From Mycobacterium sp. Marseille-P9652 (GTDB taxonomy: Bacteria > Actinomycetota > Actinomycetes > Mycobacteriales > Mycobacteriaceae), in assembly GCF_902652685.1 (NCBI RefSeq), contig NZ_CACRUY010000033.1, positions 1-61,370 on the forward strand: a stretch of DNA of 61,370 nt. The letters are read 5' to 3'. Position 1 is the first letter of the stretch. Every line of letters begins with the position of its first letter. A program made the translations under genes and the position numbers. Below the pieces are notes generated by a model that saw only the letters and a list, made by a program, of their open reading frames with translations, did not search any database and was not told the origin of the DNA. Below are positions 52,604 through 61,370 of the stretch, in pieces.

Positions 52604-55291
52604 CTAGGCCGCCAGCGGCGCGTAGGTGGTGGTGCGCTGGCGCGCCGGGCGTCCGATGCCCTCCGCGATCGCGGCGAGTTCGCCCGCCGTCTTCGACGAG
52701 CCGTGCTCGGAACCGGCCATCCGCGAGATCGTCTCTTCCATCAGCGTCCCGCCGAGGTCGTTCGCGCCGCCGTTGAGCATCACCCGGGTCCGCTCGACGC
52801 CGAGCTTCACCCAACTGGTCTGGATGTGAGCGATGCGCCCGTGCAGCATGATTCGCGCCAGCGCGTGCACGGCGCGGTTGTCGCGGTGCGTGGGCCCGGG
52901 ACGGGCCGCGCCGGCAAGGTACAGCGGCGAATTCTGGTGGACGAACGGCAACGGCACGAACTCGGTGAAACCGCCCGTGCGGTCCTGGATTCCGCGCAAC
53001 ACGTTGAGGTGGCCAACCCAGTGCCGCGGGGTGTCCACATGCCCGTACATCATCGTCGACGACGACCGCAGGCCCACCTCGTGCGCGGTCGTCACGATCT
53101 CGACCCACATCGACGTGGGCAACTTGCCCTTGGTCAGCACCCAGCGCACCTCGTCGTCGAGGATCTCGGCGGCGGTGCCGGGGATCGTGTCCAGGCCCGC
53201 CTCGCGCAGGCCGGTCAGCCACTCGCGAATGCTCAAGCCGCTCTTGGTGACTCCGTTGGCGATCTCCATCGGCGAGAAGGCGTGCACGTGCATCGACGGC
53301 ACGCGGGCCTTGACCGCGCGGACCAGCTCGGCGTAGCCCGTCACCGGCAGCTCGGGGTCGATCCCGCCCTGCATGCACACCTCGGTGGCGCCCTGCACGT
53401 GGGCTTCCCACGCGCGGTCGGCCACCTCGTCGACCGACAGCGAATACGCGTCGGCGTCACCCTTGCGCTGCGCGAACGCGCAGAACCGGCACCCGGTGTA
53501 GCAGATGTTGGTGAAGTTGATGTTGCGGTTCACCACGAAGGTCACGTCGTCGCCGACGGCCTCGCGGCGCAGCGAATCGGCAAGGGCCGTAACCGCTTCC
53601 AGCGCGGGCCCCTCGGCGGTGGCCAGGGCGAGGTATTCGTCGTCGCTGCAGCCGGCGGGATCGCGTTCGGCCGCCCGCAACGCAGCGAGCACGTCGGTGT
53701 CGATGCGCTCCGGGGCCCGCGCTCCCAGCTCGTGGACGCGGGCGCGCACAGATTCCCAGTCGCCGAACGCGCTGTCGAGGTCGCTGCGGGCCTCGCTGCT
53801 GCGCCCCTCGGTGTCGATGGCGGCGTGCAGGTCGACCCGGCCGGACGACTCGATGTCGTCGGGCTCCTGCCAGGGCCTGCCCACCGGGTTGACGTCGCGC
53901 GCCAGTCCGGTGACCGGATCGGCCAGGGCCTCGACGTGACCGCGCACCCGCGGGTCGATCCACGCGGCGCCGGCCTGCACGTACTTGGGCTGGGCCGTGA
54001 GCCGCTGCACCAGGTCGTAGCCCGCCTCGGCGGTGACCCCGGCCAGGTCGTCCAGCGCCGGCCAGGGCCGCTCGGGGTTGACGTGGTCGGGCGTCAGCGG
54101 CGAGACACCGCCCCAGTCGTCGACGCCGGCACCGATGAGCGCCAGGCACTCGTCGCGCGACACCAGGTTTGGCGGCGCCTGGATACGCATGCCCGGGCCG
54201 AGCACCAACCGCGCCACCGCCACCGTCGCAAGGTAGTCCTCGATGCCCGCGTCGGGAGCGCCGGCCATCGCCGTGTGCTGCTTGGCGCGGAAGTTCTGCA
54301 CGATCACTTCCTGCACATGCCCGAATTCCTTGTGGGACTTGCGGATCGCGTGCAACGTGTCGGCGCGTTCGGCCAGCGTCTCGCCGATGCCCACCAGTAG
54401 ACCGGTGGTGAACGGGATGGACAACCGGCCCGCATCGGTGAGGGTTCGCAGCCGCACCGCGGGGTCCTTGTCCGGACTGCCGTAGTGCGCAAGACCTTTC
54501 GTTTCGAACAGCCGCCGCGACGTCGTCTCGAGCATCATGCCCATCGACGGCGCCACCGGCTTGAGGCGCGACATTTCCGACCAGCTCATCACGCCGGGGT
54601 TGAGGTGAGGCAGCAGTCCCGTCTCCTCGAGCACCCGGATCGCCATCGCCCGCACGTACGACAGCGTGGAGTCGTATCCCCGTTCACCGAGCCACTCGCG
54701 CGCCTCGGGCCAGCGGTCCTCCGGACGGTCGCCGAGGGTGAATAATGCTTCCTTGCAACCGAGTTCGGCGCCGCGACGCGCCACGTCGAGGATCTCGTCG
54801 GGCTCCATGTACATGCCCGCGCCGCGGGCGCGCAGCTTGCCGGGGACGCTGACAAAGGTGCAGTAGTGACAGGTGTCGCGGCACAGGTGCGTGATCGGGA
54901 GAAAGACCTTGCGCGAATAGGTGATCGGCAGCAGGCCGGCGGGTCCGCGCCGCCCCGCCGACGTGAGGCCCGCGTCGCGAACCCGCGCCGCGCTGGCGCA
55001 CAGGTCGGCGAGGTCGTCGCCGCGCGCGGCCATCGCGAGCGCTGCCTCCTCGACGTTGAGGGCGACGCCGTCGCGCGCACGCCGCAGCACCCGCCGCAGC
55101 GCGGACGGTGGCGCCGACCCGCTTCGCCCGGCTTCGCCGCGCTCGCGATCGCCGCGTGACGACTGTGGCGACCCGCCTCGCCCGGCTTCGCCGCGCTCGC
55201 GATCGCCGCGTGACCCGTCGGGCCGTGCGGGAACCACGGGTTGGGGCAGAGCGATGGGCTCCTGGCCCGAAGGCCCCGATGTCAGTGGCAC
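52604..55291 (-). CDS. fbiC: FO synthase (F420 biosynthesis), CofG/CofH fusion
   Basis: This 895-residue bifunctional radical SAM enzyme makes the deazaflavin FO from tyrosine and a ribityl-diaminouracil. The CofG half has [10 protein letters not shown] near residue 137; the CofH half has [10 protein letters not shown] near residue 597. GTG 55291 ([15 protein letters not shown]) has GGGGGAG upstream; ATGs at 55312 and 55378 are less likely. The N-terminus is about 40 residues longer than the Mtb protein because a duplicated 54-base repeat (55116-55214) is read in frame, giving two [12 protein letters not shown] segments. The catalytic parts are normal. Confidence 0.95.
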   Translation of the reverse strand: MPLTSGPSGQEPIALPQPVVPARPDGSRGDRERGEAGRGGSPQSSRGDRERGEAGRSGSAPPSALRRVLRRARDGVALNVEEAALAMAARGDDLADLCASAARVRDAGLTSAGRRGPAGLLPITYSRKVFLPITHLCRDTCHYCTFVSVPGKLRARGAGMYMEPDEILDVARRGAELGCKEALFTLGDRPEDRWPEAREWLGERGYDSTLSYVRAMAIRVLEETGLLPHLNPGVMSWSEMSRLKPVAPSMGMMLETTSRRLFETKGLAHYGSPDKDPAVRLRTLTDAGRLSIPFTTGLLVGIGETLAERADTLHAIRKSHKEFGHVQEVIVQNFRAKQHTAMAGAPDAGIEDYLATVAVARLVLGPGMRIQAPPNLVSRDECLALIGAGVDDWGGVSPLTPDHVNPERPWPALDDLAGVTAEAGYDLVQRLTAQPKYVQAGAAWIDPRVRGHVEALADPVTGLARDVNPVGRPWQEPDDIESSGRVDLHAAIDTEGRSSEARSDLDSAFGDWESVRARVHELGARAPERIDTDVLAALRAAERDPAGCSDDEYLALATAEGPALEAVTALADSLRREAVGDDVTFVVNRNINFTNICYTGCRFCAFAQRKGDADAYSLSVDEVADRAWEAHVQGATEVCMQGGIDPELPVTGYAELVRAVKARVPSMHVHAFSPMEIANGVTKSGLSIREWLTGLREAGLDTIPGTAAEILDDEVRWVLTKGKLPTSMWVEIVTTAHEVGLRSSSTMMYGHVDTPRHWVGHLNVLRGIQDRTGGFTEFVPLPFVHQNSPLYLAGAARPGPTHRDNRAVHALARIMLHGRIAHIQTSWVKLGVERTRVMLNGGANDLGGTLMEETISRMAGSEHGSSKTAGELAAIAEGIGRPARQRTTTYAPLAA
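55116..55214. repeat. Tandem 54-bp repeat inside fbiC
   Basis: Two 45-base blocks (55116-55160 and 55170-55214) differ by a single base and are 54 bases apart. Each contains GCTTCGCCGCGCTCGCGATC and ends GCCGCGTGAC. The block looks like a dispersed mycobacterial intergenic repeat that has entered the coding region near the fbiC start without breaking the frame. Confidence 0.85.
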
Positions 55292-55556
55292 GTTGTTGTA
55301 ACTCCCCCACATCCGGATTTCATCCGCCCGTCCCAGCATGTGGACTCTCGGAAACCATGGTGGGCCCCATACGCGCAACAGTAGCGACAGGGCCGTATCC
55401 GCAAGCGGTCGACCATGGCAGCCACCGGCAACGCCGTCGCGGAGGTTTTGGCGTGATTCGCCCGCCTGTTAGCTGGGATCGCGTTAATATCCGTCCGATC
55501 AAGGCATCATCCACGACCGATGGCCGCGCTGATGAGAAGCAAAGGGGAGGTGCGGG

Positions 55557-56477
55557 TTGTCTTTTGTACTGGCGGCGCCTGACGCGCTGGTCGCCGCGGC
55601 TTCGGACGTCGCGGGGATCGGTTCTTCGCTGAGCGCGGCGGGTGCGGCGGCCGCTGCGCCGACGACCGGCATCGTGGCCGCGGCCGAGGACGAGATCTCG
55701 ACGCAGATCGCCGCGCTGTTTTCCCAGCATGGGCACGGATTCCAGCAGCTCAGCGCCCAGGCGTCGGCGTTCCAGGAGCGGTTCGTCCAGGTGCTGTCCG
55801 CGGGCGCCGGCTCGTACGCGGCGGCCGAGGCGAGCGCCGTGCAAACCCTCGAGAACGCCGTGAACGCGCCCGTCGCCGCGGCGCTCGGACAGCCCCTGAT
55901 CAGTAGCGGCGCCGCCGCGGTGAGTTCGCTGTCCGCGGGCGGCAGCGGGCTCGGCGCGGCGCTGTCCACCGCGGTCTCCCAGGTGGAGTTGGCCGTCCAA
56001 ACCGGCGCCGGCCTGTTCACACGCGGCGCCCAGGCCGCCAGTGCGCTGCTCCTGGCGCCGACCGGCGGTTTCGGCGCTCTCACCACCGCCGCAAGCGCCC
56101 TGTTGTCGCCGGCCGCGGCGACTGCGGCCGCGGTGGTGCCGGCGGCGAACGCCCTCGCGCCGATCGCCGACGCGATCGAAAACGCCTACAACGCGATCGA
56201 ACCCTGGGTGCAGTACGGCTTCCAACTCCTCGAGTACGCGGCGGGCTGGGTGACCTTCCTTGCTCCGCAAATCACGTTCTTCTACAACCTGATCGAGCCC
56301 ATCGTTCAGAGCGGCCTGTTCAACATCCTCGACTTCGTCAGCGGACAGATCACCTTTGCGGAGGGGCTGAGTAACTTCTTCACGGCCACCACGGCGTCGA
56401 TCAACTTCTTCATCCAGTCGGAGATCTACTGGTTCCTCGGGTTCCTGCCACCGCTGCCGCCGCTGCCGCCGCTCTAA
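55557..56477 (+). CDS. PE-family protein, PE12-like, first tandem copy
   Basis: This is a 306-residue protein. The PE domain (1-100) opens SFVLAAPDALVAAASDVAGIGSSL and carries the type VII secretion motif YAAAE (YxxxE) near residue 88. The rest resembles Rv1172c (PE12), with AIEPWVQYGF, YAAGWVTFLAPQITFFYNLIEPIVQSGLFN and a Pro-rich tail FLPPLPPLPPL. It starts at TTG 55557 with AAAGGGGAGG six bases upstream. It is adjacent to fbiC as in M. tuberculosis and is likely exported by ESX-5. Confidence 0.9.
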   Translation: MSFVLAAPDALVAAASDVAGIGSSLSAAGAAAAAPTTGIVAAAEDEISTQIAALFSQHGHGFQQLSAQASAFQERFVQVLSAGAGSYAAAEASAVQTLENAVNAPVAAALGQPLISSGAAAVSSLSAGGSGLGAALSTAVSQVELAVQTGAGLFTRGAQAASALLLAPTGGFGALTTAASALLSPAAATAAAVVPAANALAPIADAIENAYNAIEPWVQYGFQLLEYAAGWVTFLAPQITFFYNLIEPIVQSGLFNILDFVSGQITFAEGLSNFFTATTASINFFIQSEIYWFLGFLPPLPPLPPL

Positions 56478-56509
56478 GTCAGAGGCCTTCCCGGGCGCTC
56501 ACTGCCGCT

Positions 56510-56530
56510 GCGCCACAACACCCAGGCCGG
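56510..56530 (-). pseudogene. Remnant of the 3' end of the Rv1171-like gene between the PE genes
   Basis: Twenty-one bases are identical to 57621-57641, the region of the downstream membrane-protein gene that encodes AWVLWR near its C-terminus. On the minus strand it still reads PAWVLWR before diverging. It marks the edge of the unit copied when the PE gene was duplicated. Confidence 0.65.
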
Positions 56531-56592
56531 GCGCGATGGGCCAAAAGACCCTTCCTCCTGAGAATCAGGTCGTCTTGACTCCGACCGGCCGC

Positions 56593-56640
56593 CGTAGCGC
56601 TACGCTCCCCAGCATTGACGGATGATGATCAACGCTGGGG
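56593..56640. promoter_or_regulatory. Two palindromes upstream of the second PE gene
   Basis: CGTAGCGCTACG (56593-56604) is a perfect 12-base palindrome. CCCCAGCATTGA (56607-56618) and TCAACGCTGGGG (56629-56640) pair at 11 of 12 positions around a 10-base loop. The latter ends 33 bases before the PE start, so it may be an operator or a leader hairpin. The first PE gene has no counterpart. Confidence 0.45.
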
Positions 56641-56673
56641 CGCGCTCCGTCTGCTAGCACGGGGAGGTGTGCG

Positions 56674-57600
56674 ATGTCATTCCTGCTGACGGCGCCAGAT
56701 GCGCTGATTACCGCGGCGTCTGATCTCGCCGGGATCGGCTCCACGCTCAACGCGGCCGGCGCGGCGGCGGCGGCACCGACCACGAGCGTCCTGGCCGCGG
56801 CCGAAGACGAGATCTCCACACAGATCGCCGCGCTGTTCTCCGAACACGGCCTGTGGATTCAAAAACTCGGCTCGCAAGCAGCGGCGTTCCACGAGCGGTT
56901 CGCTGAGGCATTGACCACCGGCGCGAGTGCCTACGCTGCAGCCGAGGCCAGCGCCGCGCAGAACTTGGTGAACGCGGTCGCCCTGCCCGCGGAGAAGTTG
57001 CTCGGGCAATGGACCATCTCCGGTGGCGCCGGCGCGGCCCAGAACGCCGTGTCCAACGCAGTGAGCCAGTTCCAGAGCATTTTCCAAGCCACCGGCGGTC
57101 CCGGCGCGCTCGCAGGTCGGCTCGCCGCCGCAACGAGCGCGAGCACCAGCGCCCTTCAGCTGCTGCCGACCGGCGCCGCCCGCGCTTTGACCGCTGCGAG
57201 CGCGCTGCTGCAACCCGCGGGCATCACCGGCGTCGCGGCGGCAGTACCGGCGGCATCCGGCGATGGGATCAAGGCTCTGTACAACGCCATCGAGCCATGG
57301 GTGGCGTACGGCTTCGACTTGGCCTCATACGCGGCGGGGTGGGTACCCTACGTCGGATGGATAGCGCCGCAGATTCAGTACTTCTACCACTGGATTGAGC
57401 CGATGGTGCAGAGCGGTCTGTTCAACACCCTTGACTGGCTTAGTGGGTCCATCACGTTCAGCCAGGGGCTGAACAACTTCTTGACTGTCGCCTGGAACGA
57501 GACATGGCAATTCTTCTATGACGAGTTCTACTACCTCTTCGGCTGGATACTGCCGCCGTTGCCGCCGATACCACCACTGCCACCGATTTTCGGTCCCTAG
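56674..57600 (+). CDS. PE-family protein, PE12-like, second tandem copy
   Basis: This 308-residue protein is clearly a paralogue of the preceding gene: SFLLTAPDALITAASDLAGIGSTL, the YAAAE secretion motif, AIEPWVAYGFDLASYAAGW and WIEPMVQSGLFN all align. It ends in a Pro-rich tail ILPPLPPIPPLPPIFGP. The length equals PE12. ATG 56674 has GGGGAGG upstream. The 3' end overlaps the convergent membrane-protein gene by four bases. Confidence 0.9.
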   Translation: MSFLLTAPDALITAASDLAGIGSTLNAAGAAAAAPTTSVLAAAEDEISTQIAALFSEHGLWIQKLGSQAAAFHERFAEALTTGASAYAAAEASAAQNLVNAVALPAEKLLGQWTISGGAGAAQNAVSNAVSQFQSIFQATGGPGALAGRLAAATSASTSALQLLPTGAARALTAASALLQPAGITGVAAAVPAASGDGIKALYNAIEPWVAYGFDLASYAAGWVPYVGWIAPQIQYFYHWIEPMVQSGLFNTLDWLSGSITFSQGLNNFLTVAWNETWQFFYDEFYYLFGWILPPLPPIPPLPPIFGP

Positions 57601-58010
57601 CTCGACGCGTCGTTAACGCCGCGCCACAACACCCAGGCCGGCGGCGCGACGCCGAGGACCAGCAGCACCAAGGCCCCATACGCCATCAAGCCCCGGCCGC
57701 CGAGGATGATGTCGTCGCCGGGCCCGCCCATGCTGACCAGCGCCACGGTCAGAAGCCACGTCCACAGCGGCAACGCCGCCACCCGCAGGGACCTGGTCCA
57801 TCGTCCCGCCGCCCACACCAGCGCCGCATTGAGCAGTCCGCTGAGCACCGCGCTGATGGGAAACGGAACCGAGCCGAGGTACGAGGGAAGGAGCAGCGCC
57901 CCGGCCAGTGCGGAAAGCACGCCGTCGACGGCTAGCAGTGTCAAGACGACAAATCGGATGGCGGGATCCGTCGCGCCGGTGTCGTCCCTGGCCTCTTCGG
58001 CGGACGCCAC
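57597..58010 (-). CDS. Four-helix membrane protein (Rv1171-like)
   Basis: This is a 137-residue protein from GTG 58010 (VASAEEARDDTGATDPAIRF); GTG 58076 would lengthen it by 22 residues but overlap the upstream microprotein. Four hydrophobic helices are visible (VVLTLLAVDGVLSALAGALL; AVLSGLLNAALVWAAG; PLWTWLLTVALVSMG; YGALVLLVLGVAPPAWVLW). Its place between mshB and PE12 matches Rv1171. The function is unknown. Confidence 0.85.
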   Translation of the reverse strand: MASAEEARDDTGATDPAIRFVVLTLLAVDGVLSALAGALLLPSYLGSVPFPISAVLSGLLNAALVWAAGRWTRSLRVAALPLWTWLLTVALVSMGGPGDDIILGGRGLMAYGALVLLVLGVAPPAWVLWRGVNDASS

Positions 58011-58027
58011 GCGCGACTTGATCGCGG

Positions 58028-58135
58028 TCAGGTCGGAATGCTGTCGATGTTGGAGAGGATCGAGCCGATCACCCACTGCATGCTGTCCAGCCGGTCCTGC
58101 CAGTGCTGCATGTTAGGGTCCATGTCCGGGTCCAT
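58028..58135 (-). CDS. 35-residue acidic microprotein between mshB and the Rv1171-like gene
   Basis: ATG 58135 opens a 35-codon frame: MDPDMDPNMQHWQDRLDSMQ, then WVIGSILSNIDSIPT. It is Met/Asp-rich and amphipathic, with no membrane helix. GGAGCCCTG precedes the ATG. It lies 40 bases after the mshB stop and 17 before the next start, so it would be read from the same mRNA. I do not recognise it. Confidence 0.6.
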   Translation of the reverse strand: MDPDMDPNMQHWQDRLDSMQWVIGSILSNIDSIPT

Positions 58136-58175
58136 CAGGGCTCCTCCCGTGGCTGCCTTGTCAGAGCGTACCGCG

Positions 58176-59078
58176 TCAGACCGCGGTAAAGCCAAGCCCG
58201 GCAAGCAAATCTATTTCCCAGCCGCGCGCGTCGCGCTCACCCGGCCTGCCCGAGGCAAGCACGTAGTGTTCCTCGGCCACGATCGGCAGCGCCAGGTTGT
58301 TAGACAGGGCGCAGGTCCGGCCCGTCGGGCCGACGACAACTTGGGTGGCGTGCGCGGCGAGCGCCGCCGTCTTCGCGGCGTGCGCTTCGGGGGCGGCCTC
58401 GATGACCGCATCGATGTCGGAGTCGGCATAGCCGAAGGTGAACTCCTCCTCCGGCGGGACCATCCATTCGGGCCGGAAGTCTTCGGCGTTGAGGACGCTC
58501 AGGCCGGCCTTGAAGGCGCTGAGCGCGAATACCGACCAGTAGAACTTCGGCACCGTCCACGGCTCCCCGGGATAGTCGGCGCCGCCGGCCGCGGCCACCG
58601 CGGCGGACGTCACGGTGTGGGCGCGCACGTGGTCGGGATGGCCGTAGCCGCCGCCGGGGTCGTAAGTCACCACCACGTGCGGGCGCTGCTCCCGGATGAT
58701 CGCGACCAGCGCCCCGACCACCTCGCGGTCGTCGGCGTCGACGAACCTCTGCCGGCGCCGCGCGGGCGTACCGCTCATGCCGGAGTCGCGCCAGCGGCCG
58801 GCGCCGCCCAGATAGATGGGTTCGGGCACGCCCAGCGCGTTCAACGCGGCGGTGAGTTCGCCGATCCGGTAACCGCCGAGCTGGTCGGCCCGGTCGACGG
58901 CCAGTTCCGCCCAGCGATCTCCGATCACCTCGCCCTCTTCGCCGAGCGTGCACGTCACCACCCGCACGTGCGCCCCGCGGGACGTGTAGTGCGCGATGGT
59001 CGCTCCGTTGCTGAGGCTTTCGTCGTCGGGGTGGGCGTGCACGAAGAGCAGCCTCGGAGTTTCCCGCGTCTCAGGCAT
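58176..59078 (-). CDS. mshB: GlcNAc-Ins deacetylase of mycothiol biosynthesis
   Basis: This 300-residue zinc enzyme of the LmbE/PIG-L fold removes acetyl from GlcNAc-inositol in mycothiol synthesis. Zinc ligands lie in [10 protein letters not shown] (His16, Asp19) and [11 protein letters not shown]. The Mtb protein (Rv1170) is 303 residues and nearly collinear. It diverges from a TetR gene. Confidence 0.95.
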   Translation of the reverse strand: MPETRETPRLLFVHAHPDDESLSNGATIAHYTSRGAHVRVVTCTLGEEGEVIGDRWAELAVDRADQLGGYRIGELTAALNALGVPEPIYLGGAGRWRDSGMSGTPARRRQRFVDADDREVVGALVAIIREQRPHVVVTYDPGGGYGHPDHVRAHTVTSAAVAAAGGADYPGEPWTVPKFYWSVFALSAFKAGLSVLNAEDFRPEWMVPPEEEFTFGYADSDIDAVIEAAPEAHAAKTAALAAHATQVVVGPTGRTCALSNNLALPIVAEEHYVLASGRPGERDARGWEIDLLAGLGFTAV

Positions 59079-59116
59079 GGACGCACCCTACCGCCGCCCG
59101 CCCCCGTCTTTCTGCG

Positions 59117-59149
59117 AGTAGCCCCTGAAGAGGAACGCCGACGGCTACT
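59117..59149. promoter_or_regulatory. Weak inverted repeat between mshB and TetR
   Basis: AGTAGCC (59117-59123) and GGCTACT (59143-59149) form 7-base arms with a 19-base spacer in the 79-base divergent gap. The right arm overlaps a -10-like TACTAT (59146-59151) that lies six bases before the TetR ATG, compatible with a leaderless, self-repressed gene. Confidence 0.35.
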
Positions 59150-59157
59150 ATCGTGGG

Positions 59158-59766
59158 ATGCCCCAGCTGACGCCGACGACGTCCGGCAGCCGGAGCCGCC
59201 GGCGCGGCGAGGTCCTCGAGCGCGCACTGTATGAGGCCACCCTGGCCGAGCTCGCGGAGGTCGGCTACGGGGGCCTGACGATGGAGGGCATTGCCGCCCG
59301 CGCGCACACCGGCAAGGCGGCGCTCTACCGGCGGTGGTGCAGCAAGCACGATTTGGTGCACGCCGCCCTGGTATTCGCCCTGCCCCCGCTGCCCGAGCCG
59401 CGACCAGGCCGGTCGGCCCGGGAGAGCCTGCTGACCGTGTTCACCGCGCATCGCGACATCCTTGCCGGGAAGACGGCCTTCCCGGGTCTCGACATCATCG
59501 GGCAGGTGATCCACGAACCGGAGTTGCGCGCGATCTTCGCCGACGCGGTGGTGGGCCCGCGCCTCAAGATCGTCGAGGCGATTCTGCGCACGGCCGTCGA
59601 GAACGGCGAACTGGATCCGGCCACGGTCACACCGTTCACCGCGAGGATCGGGCCCGCGCTGATCAACCACCAGTCGCTGCTGACCGGCGTTCCCCCGAAC
59701 CGGCGCGAGCTGGCGCAGATCGTCGACACGGTGATCCCGCCGAAGGCGCCGGCCAAGACCGGCTGA
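59158..59766 (+). CDS. TetR-family regulator (Rv1167c-like)
   Basis: This 202-residue protein has HTH LAELAEVGYGGLTMEGIAARAHTGKAALYRRWCSKHDLVHAAL and a TetR C-terminal domain with LDIIGQVIHEPELRAIF and ARIGPALINHQSLLTG. Length and opening (SRSRRRGEVLERALYEATLAEL) fit Rv1167c, which in M. tuberculosis lies two genes beyond mshB. The target is unknown; mshB divergence is suggestive only. Confidence 0.87.
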   Translation: MPQLTPTTSGSRSRRRGEVLERALYEATLAELAEVGYGGLTMEGIAARAHTGKAALYRRWCSKHDLVHAALVFALPPLPEPRPGRSARESLLTVFTAHRDILAGKTAFPGLDIIGQVIHEPELRAIFADAVVGPRLKIVEAILRTAVENGELDPATVTPFTARIGPALINHQSLLTGVPPNRRELAQIVDTVIPPKAPAKTG

Positions 59767-59774
59767 GCCGGGTC

Positions 59775-61370
59775 TTACGGCATGCCGGCCAGGTCGAGGC
59801 CGCCGGCCAAAAGCTGGTCCAAGACGCCCTGAATACCACCGACCGCGTTGGCGCCGTCGAACGCGTCCTGCGAGGTTCCGGTCAGGAACAGGTTTGCGTT
59901 AAGCGCGGGCAGTTGCGATCCGCCTAGGAGGCCGTTGACTGTCTGCTCGCCGGTCAGCACCGCCAGGTTGCCCGCATTGAAGAAGCGGTTGAGTGCGCCG
60001 TTGAAGGCATTGGGGCCGAAAAGGCCTGTCTCCAAAGCTAACTCATTGGTGAGCAGGTTCGCGTTGAACGTGGTCTCCGACGCGACCAGGTCGGTGAGGA
60101 ACGTGCCCCCGCCCAGGCCGATGCCCTGCAGGCCGGCAATCGGCGCCGCCACCAGCGTCGCGCCCGTCGTCGCGGACAGACCGGCGAGCGACCCGCCGAG
60201 GGTGGTACCCAGCGACGCCTGCAACCCGGCCGCGGTGAGCGCCGCGGTGAGCGCTGTGTTGATGGCCCCACCCGCCATGAACGGGCTCACCACCCCCTGG
60301 ACGACGGCGAGGTCCCACAGGAACTTGGTCGGAACCGCGGCGAGCAAGCCTCCGCCGGCGATGATCGGGGTGGTGCCGATCGCCAGGCTGCCGGTCAGCA
60401 GCCCGGCCGGCACCTGGAGGCCGATCAGGCTGTTGAGCGACGTCTCGCCGCTGCCCAGCACCAAGTTCCAGAAGTTGTAGAACGTGTTGAGCGCCGGCTT
60501 GCCGAGGTTGCCGAACAGGGCCAGCTCGAGCGCCGTCTCCTGGGCGACGAGATTGGCGTTCAAGCCGAGTTCGGCGTTGAGCAGGGTGGTGTTGAACTGG
60601 GTCTCCATCGTCTGCAATTGGGTCAGCAGCGGCAGCCCCGGCAGTGGCGGCGGCGTGAACCCCGGCAGGCCCGGCAGCCCCGGCGGGAACAGGTTGATCG
60701 GCGGCAGCGCCGGCAGCCCCGGCAGGGTGAACGGCGGCAGCGCGGGGAACGGCGGCAACGCCGGGAACGGCGGCAACGTCAACGACGGCAGCCCCGGCAG
60801 CCCTGGCAGGGTGAACGGCGGCAACGCCGGGAAGGTCGGCAACGTCAACGGCGGCAGCCCGGGCAGCGTCAAGTTGATCGTGGGCAACCCGGGCAACGTC
60901 GCGTTCAACGCCAGGTTGATGTTGGCCACAATGTCCGCGCCGAGGTTGGGCAGCGTCGGCAACGTGAACGGCGGCAACGCCGGGAACGGCGGCAGCGTGA
61001 ACGTCGGCAACCCCGGCAAGGTGAACGGCGGCAGCGTGAACGGCGGCAACGTGAACGGCGGCAACGCAAACGGTGGCAGCCCCGCATTCACCACCGCGTT
61101 GATCGCCGCGGTGATATCCGCACCCAAGTTCGGCAGCGCCGGCAATGGCGGCAACGTGAACGGCGGCAACGCCGGGAACGGCGGCAGGGTGAACGTCGGC
61201 AACCCCGGCAGGGTGAACGGCGGCAACGCAAATGGCGGCAACGCCGGGAACGGCGGGACCGCGGAAGGCGGCCAAGTCCACGGCGGCAGGGCGGGCAGGG
61301 GCCAGGTGGTCGTGGGGAAACCCGGCAAACCCGGGGGCAAGGCCCGGGTGAAGGTGGGCACCATGGCCGG
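59775..61370 (-). CDS. Proline-rich repeat surface-type protein, N-terminus outside window
   Basis: At least 530 codons are open to the right edge. The first ~240 visible residues are short repeats of the type [17 protein letters not shown] and [10 protein letters not shown]. The C-terminal ~290 residues contain two related units, [18 protein letters not shown] and [18 protein letters not shown], each followed by an ALNxFxNxxNL segment and a GExxxNxLxG segment. An ATG lies at 61364 but gives no signal peptide or PE domain, so the gene probably starts beyond the window. The antisense strand of the repeats reads as GGN-type PGRS-like sequence; the conserved C-terminal units support the minus strand as coding. 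Function unknown. Confidence 0.75.
   Translation of the reverse strand, partial: PAMVPTFTRALPPGLPGFPTTTWPLPALPPWTWPPSAVPPFPALPPFALPPFTLPGLPTFTLPPFPALPPFTLPPLPALPNLGADITAAINAVVNAGLPPFALPPFTLPPFTLPPFTLPGLPTFTLPPFPALPPFTLPTLPNLGADIVANINLALNATLPGLPTINLTLPGLPPLTLPTFPALPPFTLPGLPGLPSLTLPPFPALPPFPALPPFTLPGLPALPPINLFPPGLPGLPGFTPPPLPGLPLLTQLQTMETQFNTTLLNAELGLNANLVAQETALELALFGNLGKPALNTFYNFWNLVLGSGETSLNSLIGLQVPAGLLTGSLAIGTTPIIAGGGLLAAVPTKFLWDLAVVQGVVSPFMAGGAINTALTAALTAAGLQASLGTTLGGSLAGLSATTGATLVAAPIAGLQGIGLGGGTFLTDLVASETTFNANLLTNELALETGLFGPNAFNGALNRFFNAGNLAVLTGEQTVNGLLGGSQLPALNANLFLTGTSQDAFDGANAVGGIQGVLDQLLAGGLDLAGMP

Noticed and set aside
59848-60480. A 210-codon plus-strand frame
   Set aside because: It is antisense to the conserved C-terminal units of the proline-rich protein.
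60640-61260. CRISPR-like regular repeats
   Set aside because: Units are short, degenerate and in frame within a protein; there are no unique spacers and no cas genes.
1-61370. tRNA, rRNA, insertion sequences, phage genes
   Set aside because: I looked for CCA-ended cloverleaf-like stretches, transposase motifs and integrase genes and saw none.

Overview
The window is chromosomal DNA of a high-GC, slow-growing-type Mycobacterium, most like a nontuberculous species near the M. avium complex. This rests on PE proteins, mycothiol (mshB) and F420 (fbiC) biosynthesis, glucosylglycerate synthesis (gpgS), mycobacterial FadD, FadE and CYP families, and dispersed mycobacterial intergenic repeats. Much of it follows, in inverted orientation, the M. 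tuberculosis interval from Rv1208 down to about Rv1167c. Family names and Rv equivalents are from recall of those proteins; no database search was run.

Layout. 1-12.2 kb: gpgS (cut by the left edge), folP2, fadD6, a LOG-family protein, a MalT-like ATPase without a DNA-binding domain, a secreted GH5 glycosidase, divergent dapE/dapD, an MFS transporter, and a MarR regulator facing a small exported protein. 12.4-14.8 kb: fadD36 and an alpha/beta hydrolase. 14.9-26.6 kb: a catabolic island with CoA transferase and aldehyde dehydrogenase on one strand, and P450, acyl-CoA dehydrogenase, MaoC-like protein, DUF35, acyl-CoA dehydrogenase, MaoC hydratase, Ltp2-type aldolase, Zn-alcohol dehydrogenase and TetR on the other. 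Its gene content parallels the cholesterol igr operon but adds oxidation and CoA-activation steps, so it reads as a complete side-chain degradation pathway. 26.6-30.4 kb: a TetR/CYP144 pair, a lipoprotein lipase and an MBL hydrolase. 30.5-34.8 kb: the proline catabolic genes pruB and pruA with their activator pruC. 34.7-40.9 kb: a lipoprotein/DUF1023 pair, a full-length LuxR-type ATPase regulator, and a small Cys-containing hypothetical.

41.1-46.1 kb is a sulfur operon: Stf0-type sulfotransferase, cysD, cysNC, a 31-residue membrane microprotein and a YeiH-type putative sulfate exporter. It couples PAPS synthesis to its use. 46.3-50.9 kb: a GAP-family membrane protein, a KimA-like potassium transporter with a C-terminal OB-fold, dapC and fdxC. 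51.4-61.4 kb: a TB8.4-like antigen, a mycothiol-dependent isomerase-family protein, fbiC, two tandem PE12-like genes, the Rv1171-like membrane protein, a 35-residue microprotein, mshB, a TetR regulator, and a proline-rich repeat protein that runs off the right edge.

The most interesting items are the igr-like catabolic island with ChsH2 split into two genes and a near-perfect palindromic operator, the Stf0-CysD-CysNC-exporter operon with its microprotein, the PE duplication with a molecular scar, and the repeat-driven changes inside fbiC and the KimA-like gene.
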